From CAZVCJ01 sp964625745 (GTDB taxonomy: Bacteria; Chloroflexota; Anaerolineae; VGOG01), in contig CAZVCJ010000007.1 in assembly GCA_964625745.1 (NCBI GenBank), positions 1-58,327 on the forward strand: DNA of 58,327 bases, written 5' to 3'. Below are positions 32,293-40,282 of this stretch, piece by piece. The position numbers were made by a program, and so were the translations under genes. The notes under the pieces are model-generated. The model had not been told where the DNA came from. It saw only the letters and a list, made by a program, of their open reading frames with translations, and did no database searches. Each line of letters opens with the position of its first letter. Position 1 is the first letter of the stretch.

Positions 32293-32363
32293 CACGGATT
32301 CGCAGGATTTGCGGATTTCCGCTCAGTCCAAGTTGCTTGATCCGTCAATCCTGCCGATCCGCT
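32293..32363. repeat. GGATC-GCAGGAT-CGGATC palindrome
   Basis: CGGATTCGCAGGATTTGCGG and an inverted partner ATCCGTCAATCCTGCCGATC lie between the CBS gene and frdB; same family as 9607-9670. Confidence 0.72.
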
Positions 32364-32383
32364 GTTCTTTTGGAGGTGTTGCA

Positions 32384-33064
32384 ATGCCTGAAGAATTGAT
32401 TCCTGTCTACATCATGGGCAAGAGGTACGAAGTGCCTTCTGGCCTGACCATCATGAAGGCCATGGAGTATGCCGGCTACAAGCTGGTGCGAGGGGCGGGC
32501 TGCCGGGCAGGCTTCTGTGGGGCTTGTGCCACTGTCTATCGCACGGCGGGGGACTACAGGCTCAAGGTTGCCCTGGCCTGTCAGACGGTCGCGGAGCCCG
32601 AAACGTACATCGCCCAAATCCCCTTCTTCCCGGCCGAACGTGCCCCATATAAGTTGGATGAGCTAGAGCCAACTTTCGAGACCTTGGTCCAGATCTATCC
32701 TGAGCTGATGCGCTGCCTGAGCTGCGGCACGTGCACCAAATCCTGCCCCCAGGACATAGATGTCAAGGACTACATGGCCGAGGCTATGCGAGGCAACATC
32801 GCCGCCGTCGCTGACAAGTCTTTCGACTGCATCATGTGCGGCCTCTGCGCGGCTCGCTGCCCAGCCGAGGAGGTGCAGTACAACATCGCCGTCCTCTGCC
32901 GCCGCCTCTACGGCAAATATCTGGCCCCCAAGGCCAGGCATCTGAGTGAGCGGGTGGCGGAGATCGAGGCCGGCCAGTTCGACGAATCGTTGAGGGAGAT
33001 GAAGTCCTTGAGCGAGGGCGAATTGCGCCGGCGATACAACGAGCGGGACATCGAGCCGGATTAA
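32384..33064 (+). CDS. frdB: Fumarate reductase/succinate dehydrogenase-like iron-sulfur subunit
   Basis: This 226-residue protein has an N-terminal [2Fe-2S] ferredoxin region (GAGCRAGFCGACATVYR, then CQTVAEPET) and two ferredoxin-type motifs (CLSCGTCTKSCPQDID and CIMCGLCAARCPAEEVQ). The C-terminal half resembles HdrC/SdhB hybrids, and the N-terminus is like TfrB of thiol:fumarate reductase without the CCG domain. The ATG at 32384 has TGGAGGTG. It would take electrons from or to the flavoprotein subunit encoded next. No cytochrome b or membrane anchor gene is present. Confidence 0.9.
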   Translation: MPEELIPVYIMGKRYEVPSGLTIMKAMEYAGYKLVRGAGCRAGFCGACATVYRTAGDYRLKVALACQTVAEPETYIAQIPFFPAERAPYKLDELEPTFETLVQIYPELMRCLSCGTCTKSCPQDIDVKDYMAEAMRGNIAAVADKSFDCIMCGLCAARCPAEEVQYNIAVLCRRLYGKYLAPKARHLSERVAEIEAGQFDESLREMKSLSEGELRRRYNERDIEPD

Positions 33065-33067
33065 AGA

Positions 33068-33137
33068 AGTTGGAGGTTGGAAGTTGGAGGCTGGACATTC
33101 GCCCCCAATCTCTACCCTCTAATCTCCAATCTCCAAG
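33068..33137. repeat. TTGGAGG word repeat with inverted half
   Basis: TTGGAGGTTGGAAGTTGGAGG followed by CTCTAATCTCCAATCTCCAA; it makes a hairpin between frdB and frdA and places GAATGAGGAG near the frdA start. Confidence 0.6.
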
Positions 33138-33153
33138 AATGAGGAGACACGTT

Positions 33154-34767
33154 ATGAGCTATACACCTGAAATGCGCGAGTCCATCAAGAAAGTGGAGAC
33201 CACTCGACCGGGGCGGTTGCAAGAGACCTTCCCCATGATGACGCCCGAACAGAAGCAAGAGGTGCTGGAGCGGTTTCATCCTGATTACCGGCTAGAGAGC
33301 TTCCGCGAGATCCGGGTGGGGCCGAGCAAGGGTGAGAAGGCCCCCAGCGAGTTAGTAGAGATCTTAGAAGGCCGCAGCCACCTGGTATCTGAAGCTCTGG
33401 ATTTGACCCAGGTAGACTACGACACTGACGTCCTCATCATCGGTGGGGGCGGGGCTGGTGCCTCAGCAGCCATTCTGGCTCGGGAGAACGGCGCTTCTGT
33501 CGTCCTGTCCACCAAGCTGCGCCTTGGCGATGCCAACACCATGATGGCTCAGGGAGGCATCCAGGCCGCCGACAAAGCCAAAGATTCGCCGGCCATCCAC
33601 TATCTCGATGTCATCGGCGGTGGCCACTTTGCCAACGATCCCGATCTGGTGGAGGCATTGGTGATGGACGCCCCCCTGGTCATCCAGTGGCTGGAGGGCC
33701 TGGGCGTCATGTTCGACAAGGAGCCCGATGGCACGATGGTGAGCATTCACGGTGGAGGCACCTCTCGCCAGCGGATGCACTCGGCCAGGGACTACTCCGG
33801 CGCGGGAATCATGCGCGTGCTGCGCGACGAGGTGCGTAGCTATCCCGACGACATTACCGTGCTGGAGTTCGCGCCGGCTATCGAGCTGATCATGGACGAC
33901 AAGGGCCAGGTGGCGGGAGCTATCCTGCAGAACCTGGAGACGGGAGAGCACCTGGTGGTGCGGGCCAGGTGCACCATCATCGCCACCGGCGGCAGCGGGC
34001 GTTTGCACTACCAGGGCTTTGCTACCACCAACCACTACGGGGCCACCGGTGACGGGCTGATCCTGGCCTATCGCGTGGGAGCCAAGCTCCTTCACCAGGA
34101 CACGATGCAATATCACCCCACCGGCGCCGCTTACCCGGAGCAGATCTTGGGGCAATTGGTGACCGAGAAAGTGAGGGGGCTGGGAGCACAGGTGTGCAAC
34201 ATTGATGGGGAACAGTTCGTCTACCCCCGCGAGACCCGCGACGTCGAGGCCTCGGCCCTCATTCGCGAGTGTGTGGAGCGAGGCAAAGGGGTGAGGACGC
34301 CTTCGGGGATACTGGGGGTCTGGCTGGATTCGCCGATGATCAACATCATCCACGGCCCGGGTACCGTCGAGGCGAAGCTGCCGGCCATGGTGCATCAGTT
34401 CAAGCGCTTCGACATTGACATCACCACAGAGCCTATGCTGGTCTATCCGACGTTGCATTATCAGAATGGCGGTGTGGGCTTGAGGCCCGACGGGTCTGTC
34501 CCCGGAATCCCCAACCTGTACGGTGCAGGGGAGATCTCCGGCGGCGTGCACGGTCGAAACCGCCTGATGGGCAACTCGCTTCTTGAGATCACCGTCTTTG
34601 GCCGCCGTGCCGGCCGGGCCGCAGCCCTCCGAGCCAGGGAGGTGGAGCCGGGCAAGCTGACCCTGGCCCACGTGGACGAGTGGAACAAACAGTTGGAGGA
34701 GGCGGGGATAGAGGATCCCATCGTGTCCCCCATCCTGTTACCCGATTATACGCGGAAAGTGCGGTGA
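33154..34767 (+). CDS. frdA: Fumarate reductase/succinate dehydrogenase-like flavoprotein subunit
   Basis: The 537-residue flavoprotein has an N-terminal extension of about 85 residues before the FAD motif DVLIIGGGGAGASAAILA. The covalent-FAD region reads TMMAQGGIQAA with no clear His, so flavin may be non-covalent. Substrate-site motifs HSARDYSGAGIMR, QYHPTG, and AGEISGGVHGRNRLMGNSLLE are present. Together with the soluble iron-sulfur subunit it resembles thiol:fumarate reductase TfrA or a cytoplasmic fumarate reductase. The ATG at 33154 follows GAGGAGAC; an in-frame ATG at 33139 is possible. The last 126 bp of the gene are duplicated at 35623-35748. Confidence 0.9.
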   Translation: MSYTPEMRESIKKVETTRPGRLQETFPMMTPEQKQEVLERFHPDYRLESFREIRVGPSKGEKAPSELVEILEGRSHLVSEALDLTQVDYDTDVLIIGGGGAGASAAILARENGASVVLSTKLRLGDANTMMAQGGIQAADKAKDSPAIHYLDVIGGGHFANDPDLVEALVMDAPLVIQWLEGLGVMFDKEPDGTMVSIHGGGTSRQRMHSARDYSGAGIMRVLRDEVRSYPDDITVLEFAPAIELIMDDKGQVAGAILQNLETGEHLVVRARCTIIATGGSGRLHYQGFATTNHYGATGDGLILAYRVGAKLLHQDTMQYHPTGAAYPEQILGQLVTEKVRGLGAQVCNIDGEQFVYPRETRDVEASALIRECVERGKGVRTPSGILGVWLDSPMINIIHGPGTVEAKLPAMVHQFKRFDIDITTEPMLVYPTLHYQNGGVGLRPDGSVPGIPNLYGAGEISGGVHGRNRLMGNSLLEITVFGRRAGRAAALRAREVEPGKLTLAHVDEWNKQLEEAGIEDPIVSPILLPDYTRKVR

Positions 34768-34813
34768 GGGCATGAACAGAGGAGCCGCCTGGTGGAAGCC
34801 GGGCGGCTCCTTG
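34642..34813. repeat. 172-bp direct repeat, copy 1 (frdA 3' end plus terminator)
   Basis: Matches 35623-35794 without indels; about 17 substitutions, mainly near the stop codon and terminator loop. The copies are 981 bp apart and bracket the toxin-antitoxin cassette. Confidence 0.92.
34781..34812 (+). terminator. Terminator after frdA
   Basis: GGAGCCGCC ... GGCGGCTCC-TT, 9-bp stem, at the end of the fumarase/Hdr/Frd operon. It is duplicated downstream of the TA cassette. Confidence 0.8.
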
Positions 34814-34837
34814 GTTATTCTACGGACCAATGTAGTC

Positions 34838-34866
34838 TGGACATCTCTGGTCTTATGTGATATACT
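34838..34866 (+). promoter_or_regulatory. Promoter of BrnT/BrnA-like cassette
   Basis: TGGACA, a 17-bp spacer and TATACT with an extended -10 TGA. The predicted start is near 34873, giving a leader of about 185 nt with no visible gene in 34874-35058. Confidence 0.65.
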
Positions 34867-35058
34867 ATTGTACACTGACGAGGCCACGAGACAGATCTGG
34901 AATCCATGCCTCTTGTCTTTCGCGTCCCCCGTGAGGAAGGCCTGCAATCCATCCTGTGATGTTGAAGCCGCGATGGCAGGAGGCCGGGTGTGATTGACGG
35001 TCGGGCCAACTATAGCTGGCTCGGTCATGGAGGTGATCGAGGAGGCAAGGTAATCGGC

Positions 35059-35343
35059 TTGAGAATCAATAAGATCATCTGGATTGACAAGTTCGTTGAT
35101 AAGATCGAGTCCAGGCATCATATCACAACCTTCGAGGTTGAAGAGGTTCTGTGTGGCAAGAATAAAGTCCGTCGCATAGCAAAAGGTGATGTTCAGGGAG
35201 AGAATGTCTATCTCGCTCTGGGTCAGACTGATGCTGGACGATACCTGGCTGTGTTTTTCATCTTGAAGATGAACCACGATGTGCTGCCCATTAGCGCACG
35301 GGATATGGATGATAAAGAGAGGAGACAGTATGGGCGGAAGTAA
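35059..35343 (+). CDS. brnT: BrnT-family toxin
   Basis: The 94-residue protein (TTG start at 35059 after AGGAGG; a GTG at 34990 is a longer alternative) has the BrnT RelE-like fold pattern ITTFEVEEVLCG, RIAKGDVQGENVYLALGQTD, AGRYLAVFFILK and ISARDMDDKERRQY. BrnT toxins are ribonucleases neutralised by BrnA. The stop lies 14 nt inside the antitoxin gene. In context it is a compact type II TA cassette inserted behind the frdA terminator. Confidence 0.82.
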   Translation: MRINKIIWIDKFVDKIESRHHITTFEVEEVLCGKNKVRRIAKGDVQGENVYLALGQTDAGRYLAVFFILKMNHDVLPISARDMDDKERRQYGRK

Positions 35344-35587
35344 GAAAGACCCTATCCCAGAGCATTTCAGTAGTGCGGAGGATGCTGGGGAGTTCTGGGA
35401 CACGCACTCGGCGGTTGACTATTGGGATGAGATGGAGGATGTCGAGATGGAGTTTGACCTCCACCAGCGCGTCTTCCTGGTTGCTGTGGGTGATCGAATT
35501 TTCCATCGGGTAAAGCAACGCGCTGAGATGGAGCAGCGTTCTATGGAGGAGATGATCAGCATTCTCCTGGAACGCGAACTGGCATAG
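35330..35587 (+). CDS. brnA: BrnA/CopG-type antitoxin
   Basis: This 85-residue protein has an N-terminal IPEHFSSAEDAGEFWDTHSA followed by VDYWDEMEDVEMEFDL, the signature of the CopG-antitoxin/BrnA family, and a C-terminal helix-turn-helix-like RAEMEQRSMEEMISILLERE (ribbon-helix-helix). The ATG at 35330 overlaps the toxin gene by 14 nt and has GGAGA upstream. It would bind BrnT and repress the shared promoter. The N-terminal motif is also present in the zinc-ribbon protein at 27557-27895. Confidence 0.85.
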   Translation: MGGSKKDPIPEHFSSAEDAGEFWDTHSAVDYWDEMEDVEMEFDLHQRVFLVAVGDRIFHRVKQRAEMEQRSMEEMISILLERELA

Positions 35588-35622
35588 GGGATACATGATT
35601 CGGAGAATGTCTATGCAAGGAA

Positions 35623-35794
35623 GTGGAGCCAGGCAAGCTGACCCTGGCCCACGTGGACGAGTGGAACAAACAGTTGGAGGAGGCGGGGATAGAGGATCCC
35701 ATCGTGTCCCCCATCATATTACCCGATTATACGCGGAAAGTGCGGTGAGGGTATGAGCGAAAGAGCCGCCTGGTGGAAACTGGGCGGCTCCTTG
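35623..35794. repeat. 172-bp direct repeat, copy 2 (pseudo frdA 3' end plus terminator)
   Basis: A copy of 34642-34813 without a preceding gene. It carries the last about 41 codons and stop of frdA and the terminator GAGCCGCC...GGCGGCTC-CTTGATTTTC (35763-35800), which now lies between the TA cassette and the convergent smc. Confidence 0.92.
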
Positions 35795-35800
35795 ATTTTC
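35763..35800 (+). terminator. Terminator after TA cassette
   Basis: GAGCCGCC-tggtggaaactg-GGCGGCTC followed by CTTGATTTTC. It is the second copy of the frdA terminator and may also limit read-through into smc. Confidence 0.75.
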
Positions 35801-35826
35801 TGCGGCAGGGTTGGTGCCATTGGGAT

Positions 35827-38800
35827 TCATTCCCGCACAACTTCATCCAACTTCAAAGAGATGACTTTGGAGGCGCTGTCCTCGCCCATGGAGATGCCGT
35901 AGACGGTGTCCGCTACCTCGACGGTGCCCCGGTTGTGGGTGATGACGATGAACTGAGTGCGTTCAGATAGCCCTCGCAGCGCATCCCGAAAGCGGCCGAC
36001 GTTGCTCTCGTCCAGGGTAGCGTCCACTTCATCCAGGAAGCAGAAGGGGGTGGGACTGGTCTTCAGGATGGCAAAGATCAGGGCCACCGCAGTCAAGGCC
36101 CTCTCCCCTCCGGACAGCATCGCCAGGCTTTGCTCCCGTCGCCCCGGCGGCCGGGCTACGATGTCAACTCCCGTCTCCATCAAATCGTCGGGTTCCGTAA
36201 GCACCAGCTCGGCCGCACCTCCGTCGAACAGCGACGCAAAATACCCCACGAACTCCCTGCGCACAGCCTCAAACGTCTCCCTGAAATCCCTCTCCATCAA
36301 TTCGTCCAGTTCCACGATGACCTGGCGGAGATTCCCGGCTGCCTCTTCCAAATCCCCGGCCTGATCCGTGAGGAATCCATAGCGCTCCATAACCTCCTCG
36401 TATTCTGCCGGCGCATCGGGGTTGACAGGCTCGAGGCGCTTGATCTGCGCCCTCACTCGTCCGATCTCCTCTTCCAGTTCGGGCGGCGGCTCCTCCTCGC
36501 TGGGGGATAACAGGAGGGCATGGTCGTCGGTCTCCATCTCTGTCAGGCCTGTCCTGAGCGTAGCCGAAGGGCCTGCCCTGAGCGCCGCTTCGTTAACGGC
36601 CGAAGGTCCCAGGTCGTTCTCGATCTGATGCGACAAGTTGGCCAACTCGTCTTTGCGGCGCTCCACCTTCAGCGCTGCCTGGCCCTGCAGGCTCTCGTAT
36701 TCGCGGAGCAGAGAGCGGTGGCGAGCCTCGGCCTTTTCCATCTCAACTTGCTCGTTCTCCAAAGCGGCCAACTCTGCTTCGCTTGGCTCGACGAGCTGGG
36801 CCACGACCTGGACCTGGTGTGTCATTTCTTTGAAGCCAAGTCGTAGATCCTCTATCCGTTCGGCCAGTTCCAGACTGTCCGCCGTCAGCAGGCCTTTCTT
36901 ATCCCTCTTGGCTGATACCTGCTTATCCGATCGGATCAAACCGTCTCGTAAATCCTGCACAACAGCGCTCTGGTTTTCGTGGGCTTGCCTGGCCACAGCA
37001 ATGGAGGTCCTCAATTCGGCCAGCCTATCCTCAAGCTCCTCGACGCTCAGGGCGTCCAACTGCGCCTTCAAGGCCAGGAGATGCTGTTGAGTCTGGGTCT
37101 CCCTCTCTTTCAAACTTGCCAATTCCTCGGTGAGGAGCGATTCTTTCTCGTCCAGGGCGCTCATCTCGGTCTTCAGTTGATTCTCTATGGCTTGCCGCCA
37201 TCCCATCTCTTGGTCCAGGAGATCCGCCTCTCGTTCCTGGGAAGCCAGTTCTTCTAGCTTGGCTCCCTCTCTTGCTTTGATCTCAGCCTTTGTCTCTTCA
37301 AGGGTCGCCAACTCCTTCAGCAAACGGCGTTGGTTGGCTTCCTCAATCTGACATTTCTTCTCCAGGTCGGAGCTGAGTTCCTGGACCTCGGCCAGGTGTT
37401 GGGGCAACTCGCGCCACTCTCGTTCGCGGGCCAGTATGCCCCCACCTCGGCCTTGCGGCGGCCCGCCGGTGACGGCCCCGTGGGAGCCGATCATCTCACC
37501 GGTCAGGGCCGCAATTTGAAGTGGTCCGGTGAGGCCGTTTCGATCCAGCAGTCGCAGGGCGGTCTCGAAATCGTGGACGATGATGGTGCTTCCCAGCAGG
37601 TAGTGTCCCACTTTGGCTAACCTCTGCTCGAATTCCACCAGGTCAACGGCTAAGCCAACGACACTCTCGGCGCCGCTGCTTGTCCTGAGTTCCGCCGAAG
37701 GGATGGACTGGCCGGGTTTCTTGGCAGTCATTATCCTGTCCAACGGCAGGAACATGACTCGCCCCCCTCTGGTCTGTTTCAGGAACCGGACGGCTGCCAC
37801 GGCGTCGTCCAGGGTTTCCACCACGATGTCGTGCAGATGAGGGCCCAAGGCTACCTCAATGGCCGTTTCCAGCTCGGCGGGCACCCGTATCAACCTGGCC
37901 ACTGGCCCGACGATGCCTCTCAGTCGGCCGTCCCTGGCTGCCTGGAGCACCGTGTCCGCGCCAGCGGAGTAGCCTGACTCCTCGTGCCTCATTCGCTCCA
38001 GCAAATCGTAGCGGGCCTGCAGTCCAGTTTCTTCTTGCTTGATCCTGGACAGGGAAGCTTGCAATTGAGCCTGGCGTTCTCGCGAAGCCTCACTCTCTTG
38101 CTCTATCTTCTGTCTTCGGAGAGCCAATAAATCGGCCTCGGTTCCGAGGGCCTCCAGCTCGCCTCTTAGAGTCTCGATTTGCTCTCTCAAGGCCATCATC
38201 TTGGCTTGATGTTCGGCCAGGGCCTCGCGGTGACCTTCCACCTCCTGGCCCACTTCCTCCCGTCGCTCAGAGAGCTGTGTCAGGCGGTTGCGCCGGTCAG
38301 CCGCTTCGGTAGCCAACTGGAAGGCCTGGTCCTGGACCCTGGTCAGTTTCCCCTGGACGGCCTGCCGCTCCCTCTTGCGGGCCCTCAATTGCTCCTGGGT
38401 CTCTGGCAGATTAATCAGTCGCTCTTGAAGCTGGGCCTCAGCTCGGCTTAGCTCTTCCTGGGCCTCTGCCACCCTCTCCAGTTGAGCTGCGCGGTTGGCC
38501 TCCAGGGATGCGATTTCCTGGGCGATGTCCTCGCTCTGTTGATTGAGGAGCCGCAACCTTTCCTCGCTAACGGCCAGTTCCCGCTTTTTCTCCTCTGATT
38601 GGGCTTGCCGGTCGGTTTCCATCAGATGCAGGTCGCTGAGCTTCTGTCGCAGTCGGCCTTGCCGGGCTCTCAATTCGGCTTTCCGCAGCTTCAGTTCCTC
38701 TAGATCGGCCTCGCGCTCCCGCGATAGCTCCTGCCGCTGTTTGGCTTTGGCCTCGGCCTGGCGCAGGGCGGTTTGTGCTCTTTGCCAACGATGGGCATAC

Positions 38801-39486
38801 CAGATTAACAGGAGTTGCTCCAGTCGTTGAGACAACTCCTGGTGCTGCTGCGCTCGCTCGGCTTGCTTCTCCAGGCGTTTGAGTCGGGGGGCGATCTCGT
38901 TGACGAGGTCGTTGACCCTGAGGATGTTGTCCCTGGTCTGCTCCAGCTTGTTGATGGCCTCCGTGCGTTTGGCCCGGTGGACGCTGATGCCGGCTGCCTC
39001 CTCGATGATGGCTCGTCGCTCATCGGGGTGCAGAGACAGGACGGCGTCCACCAGGCCCTGGCCGATGACGTTGTAGGTTCGGCGGCCCAGGCCGCTTTTG
39101 CCTAACAACTCGGTGATATCCTTTAGCCTGACCCGATTGCCGTTCAAGAGGTATTCGTTCTCGCCTGAGCGGTAGGCGCGGCGACTGATGGTTATCTCGC
39201 TGTATTCCGTGGGCAGTCCACCGTCACTGTTGTCCAGGGTGATGGAAGCCTGGGCCATGCCCTGGCGGGAGCGCCTTTCGCTGCCCCAGAAGATCATGTC
39301 TTCAGTACGCTTGGCCCTGAGTACGCCGTAGCTCCGCTCGCCCAGCACCCAGCGTATGGCGTCGGAGATGTTCGACTTGCCGCTGCCATTGGGGCCTACG
39401 ATGACCGTGATCCCGTCCTCAAACGCGAACTCCGTCTTGGTGGCGAAGGTTTTATAACCCTGCAATTCCAGATGCTTAAGACGCAA
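35827..39486 (-). CDS. smc: Chromosome segregation protein SMC
   Basis: The 1219-residue SMC ATPase has Walker A IVGPNGSGKSNI (29-40), two long coiled-coil arms, a hinge around LIRVPAELETAIEVALGPHL and ALTGEMIGSHGAVTGG, a C-motif MLSGGERALTAVALIFAI, and Walker B TPFCFLDEVDATLDE. It compacts chromosomes with ScpA/ScpB. Two stretches are encoded by dispersed repeats: SAELRTSSGAE near the hinge (about 37681-37702) and ALRAGPSATLRTGL in the C-terminal coil (about 36541-36605). It is the last gene of a minus-strand operon behind rnc. Confidence 0.96.
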   Translation of the reverse strand: MRLKHLELQGYKTFATKTEFAFEDGITVIVGPNGSGKSNISDAIRWVLGERSYGVLRAKRTEDMIFWGSERRSRQGMAQASITLDNSDGGLPTEYSEITISRRAYRSGENEYLLNGNRVRLKDITELLGKSGLGRRTYNVIGQGLVDAVLSLHPDERRAIIEEAAGISVHRAKRTEAINKLEQTRDNILRVNDLVNEIAPRLKRLEKQAERAQQHQELSQRLEQLLLIWYAHRWQRAQTALRQAEAKAKQRQELSREREADLEELKLRKAELRARQGRLRQKLSDLHLMETDRQAQSEEKKRELAVSEERLRLLNQQSEDIAQEIASLEANRAAQLERVAEAQEELSRAEAQLQERLINLPETQEQLRARKRERQAVQGKLTRVQDQAFQLATEAADRRNRLTQLSERREEVGQEVEGHREALAEHQAKMMALREQIETLRGELEALGTEADLLALRRQKIEQESEASRERQAQLQASLSRIKQEETGLQARYDLLERMRHEESGYSAGADTVLQAARDGRLRGIVGPVARLIRVPAELETAIEVALGPHLHDIVVETLDDAVAAVRFLKQTRGGRVMFLPLDRIMTAKKPGQSIPSAELRTSSGAESVVGLAVDLVEFEQRLAKVGHYLLGSTIIVHDFETALRLLDRNGLTGPLQIAALTGEMIGSHGAVTGGPPQGRGGGILAREREWRELPQHLAEVQELSSDLEKKCQIEEANQRRLLKELATLEETKAEIKAREGAKLEELASQEREADLLDQEMGWRQAIENQLKTEMSALDEKESLLTEELASLKERETQTQQHLLALKAQLDALSVEELEDRLAELRTSIAVARQAHENQSAVVQDLRDGLIRSDKQVSAKRDKKGLLTADSLELAERIEDLRLGFKEMTHQVQVVAQLVEPSEAELAALENEQVEMEKAEARHRSLLREYESLQGQAALKVERRKDELANLSHQIENDLGPSAVNEAALRAGPSATLRTGLTEMETDDHALLLSPSEEEPPPELEEEIGRVRAQIKRLEPVNPDAPAEYEEVMERYGFLTDQAGDLEEAAGNLRQVIVELDELMERDFRETFEAVRREFVGYFASLFDGGAAELVLTEPDDLMETGVDIVARPPGRREQSLAMLSGGERALTAVALIFAILKTSPTPFCFLDEVDATLDESNVGRFRDALRGLSERTQFIVITHNRGTVEVADTVYGISMGEDSASKVISLKLDEVVRE
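36541..36608. repeat. Double dispersed repeat within smc
   Basis: CCTGTCCTGAGCGTAGCCGAAGG and CCTGCCCTGAGCGCCGCTTC...CCGAAGG lie head to tail and in frame in the C-terminal coiled coil of SMC. Confidence 0.75.
37681..37702. repeat. Dispersed repeat within smc near hinge
   Basis: TGTCCTGAGTTCCGCCGAAGGG, in frame, encodes part of SAELRTS on the minus strand. Confidence 0.7.
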
Positions 39487-39560
39487 TCCGTTTCTCCCTG
39501 TTTCAATTCAAATCACAGCAAATTATACAGCTTATCGGGATTGATGTCAACTGGAGACCC

Positions 39561-40265
39561 TCAGAACTTGAGAAACCCTAAGGGTTTGAGTCTCAGCAGA
39601 GCCACCTTAGCTGCTTCCTGTTCGGCAACTTGCTTGTTATGCCCGGTACCTTGGCCATAAACCTTGTCGCCGATGAGCACCTCGATCGTGAACTCTTTGG
39701 CGTGGTCGGGGCCTCGTTCTGCCACGGTGCGATAGATAGGCGCTACCTGAAGCTCGCCCTGGGTCAACTCTTGCAGCATGCTCTTGGCGTCCTTGTACAG
39801 TTCTTCATCAAGGATGCGGCTGATCTCAGGCTCAATGCACCTCAGGACAAAATCCTCGACAGCCTGAAGTCCCTGATCGAGGAGGATAGCTCCCACCAGT
39901 GCCTCGAAGGTGGCGCAGAGGATGGCCTGGCGCTTCCGCCCCCCACTCTCTGCTTCGCCTCGGCTCAGCAGCAGGTATGAACCGAGGTTCATAGCCACGG
40001 CGAAGTGGGCCAGCGTCTCCCTTTTGACCAGGGCAGCCCGCAGGCTGGTCAGTCGCCCTTCCGCCATCTCCGGGAAGCGATTGTAGAGGTACTCCGCCGT
40101 GAGGAAGTCAAGCACCGCGTCTCCCAGGAACTCCAGTCGCTCGTTATCGGACAGCGGGTGGTCGGGGTTCTCGTTGATATAGGAGCGGTGGGTGAGAGCC
40201 CTTCGCAAAAGCGACTCGTCTCTGAAAGCAATTCCCAGTATTTCCTCTAGTTTGGATAGATTCAT
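39561..40265 (-). CDS. rnc: Ribonuclease III
   Basis: RNase III cuts double-stranded RNA in rRNA and mRNA processing. The 234-residue protein has the signature NERLEFLGDAVLDFLTAEYL in the nuclease domain, the second acidic cluster in ATFEALVGAILLDQG, and a C-terminal dsRNA-binding domain starting DAKSMLQELTQGELQ and ending QVAEQEAAKVALLRL. The order fabF-rnc-smc is a classic bacterial cluster. Confidence 0.96.
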   Translation of the reverse strand: MNLSKLEEILGIAFRDESLLRRALTHRSYINENPDHPLSDNERLEFLGDAVLDFLTAEYLYNRFPEMAEGRLTSLRAALVKRETLAHFAVAMNLGSYLLLSRGEAESGGRKRQAILCATFEALVGAILLDQGLQAVEDFVLRCIEPEISRILDEELYKDAKSMLQELTQGELQVAPIYRTVAERGPDHAKEFTIEVLIGDKVYGQGTGHNKQVAEQEAAKVALLRLKPLGFLKF

Positions 40266-40282
40266 TTTTTACGCTTCACATT

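Noticed and set aside
33463..34671. Minus-strand ORF of 402 codons opposite frdA
   Set aside because: Shadow frame caused by high GC and codon bias; the composition is His/Gln/Gly-rich and there is no ribosome site or motif.
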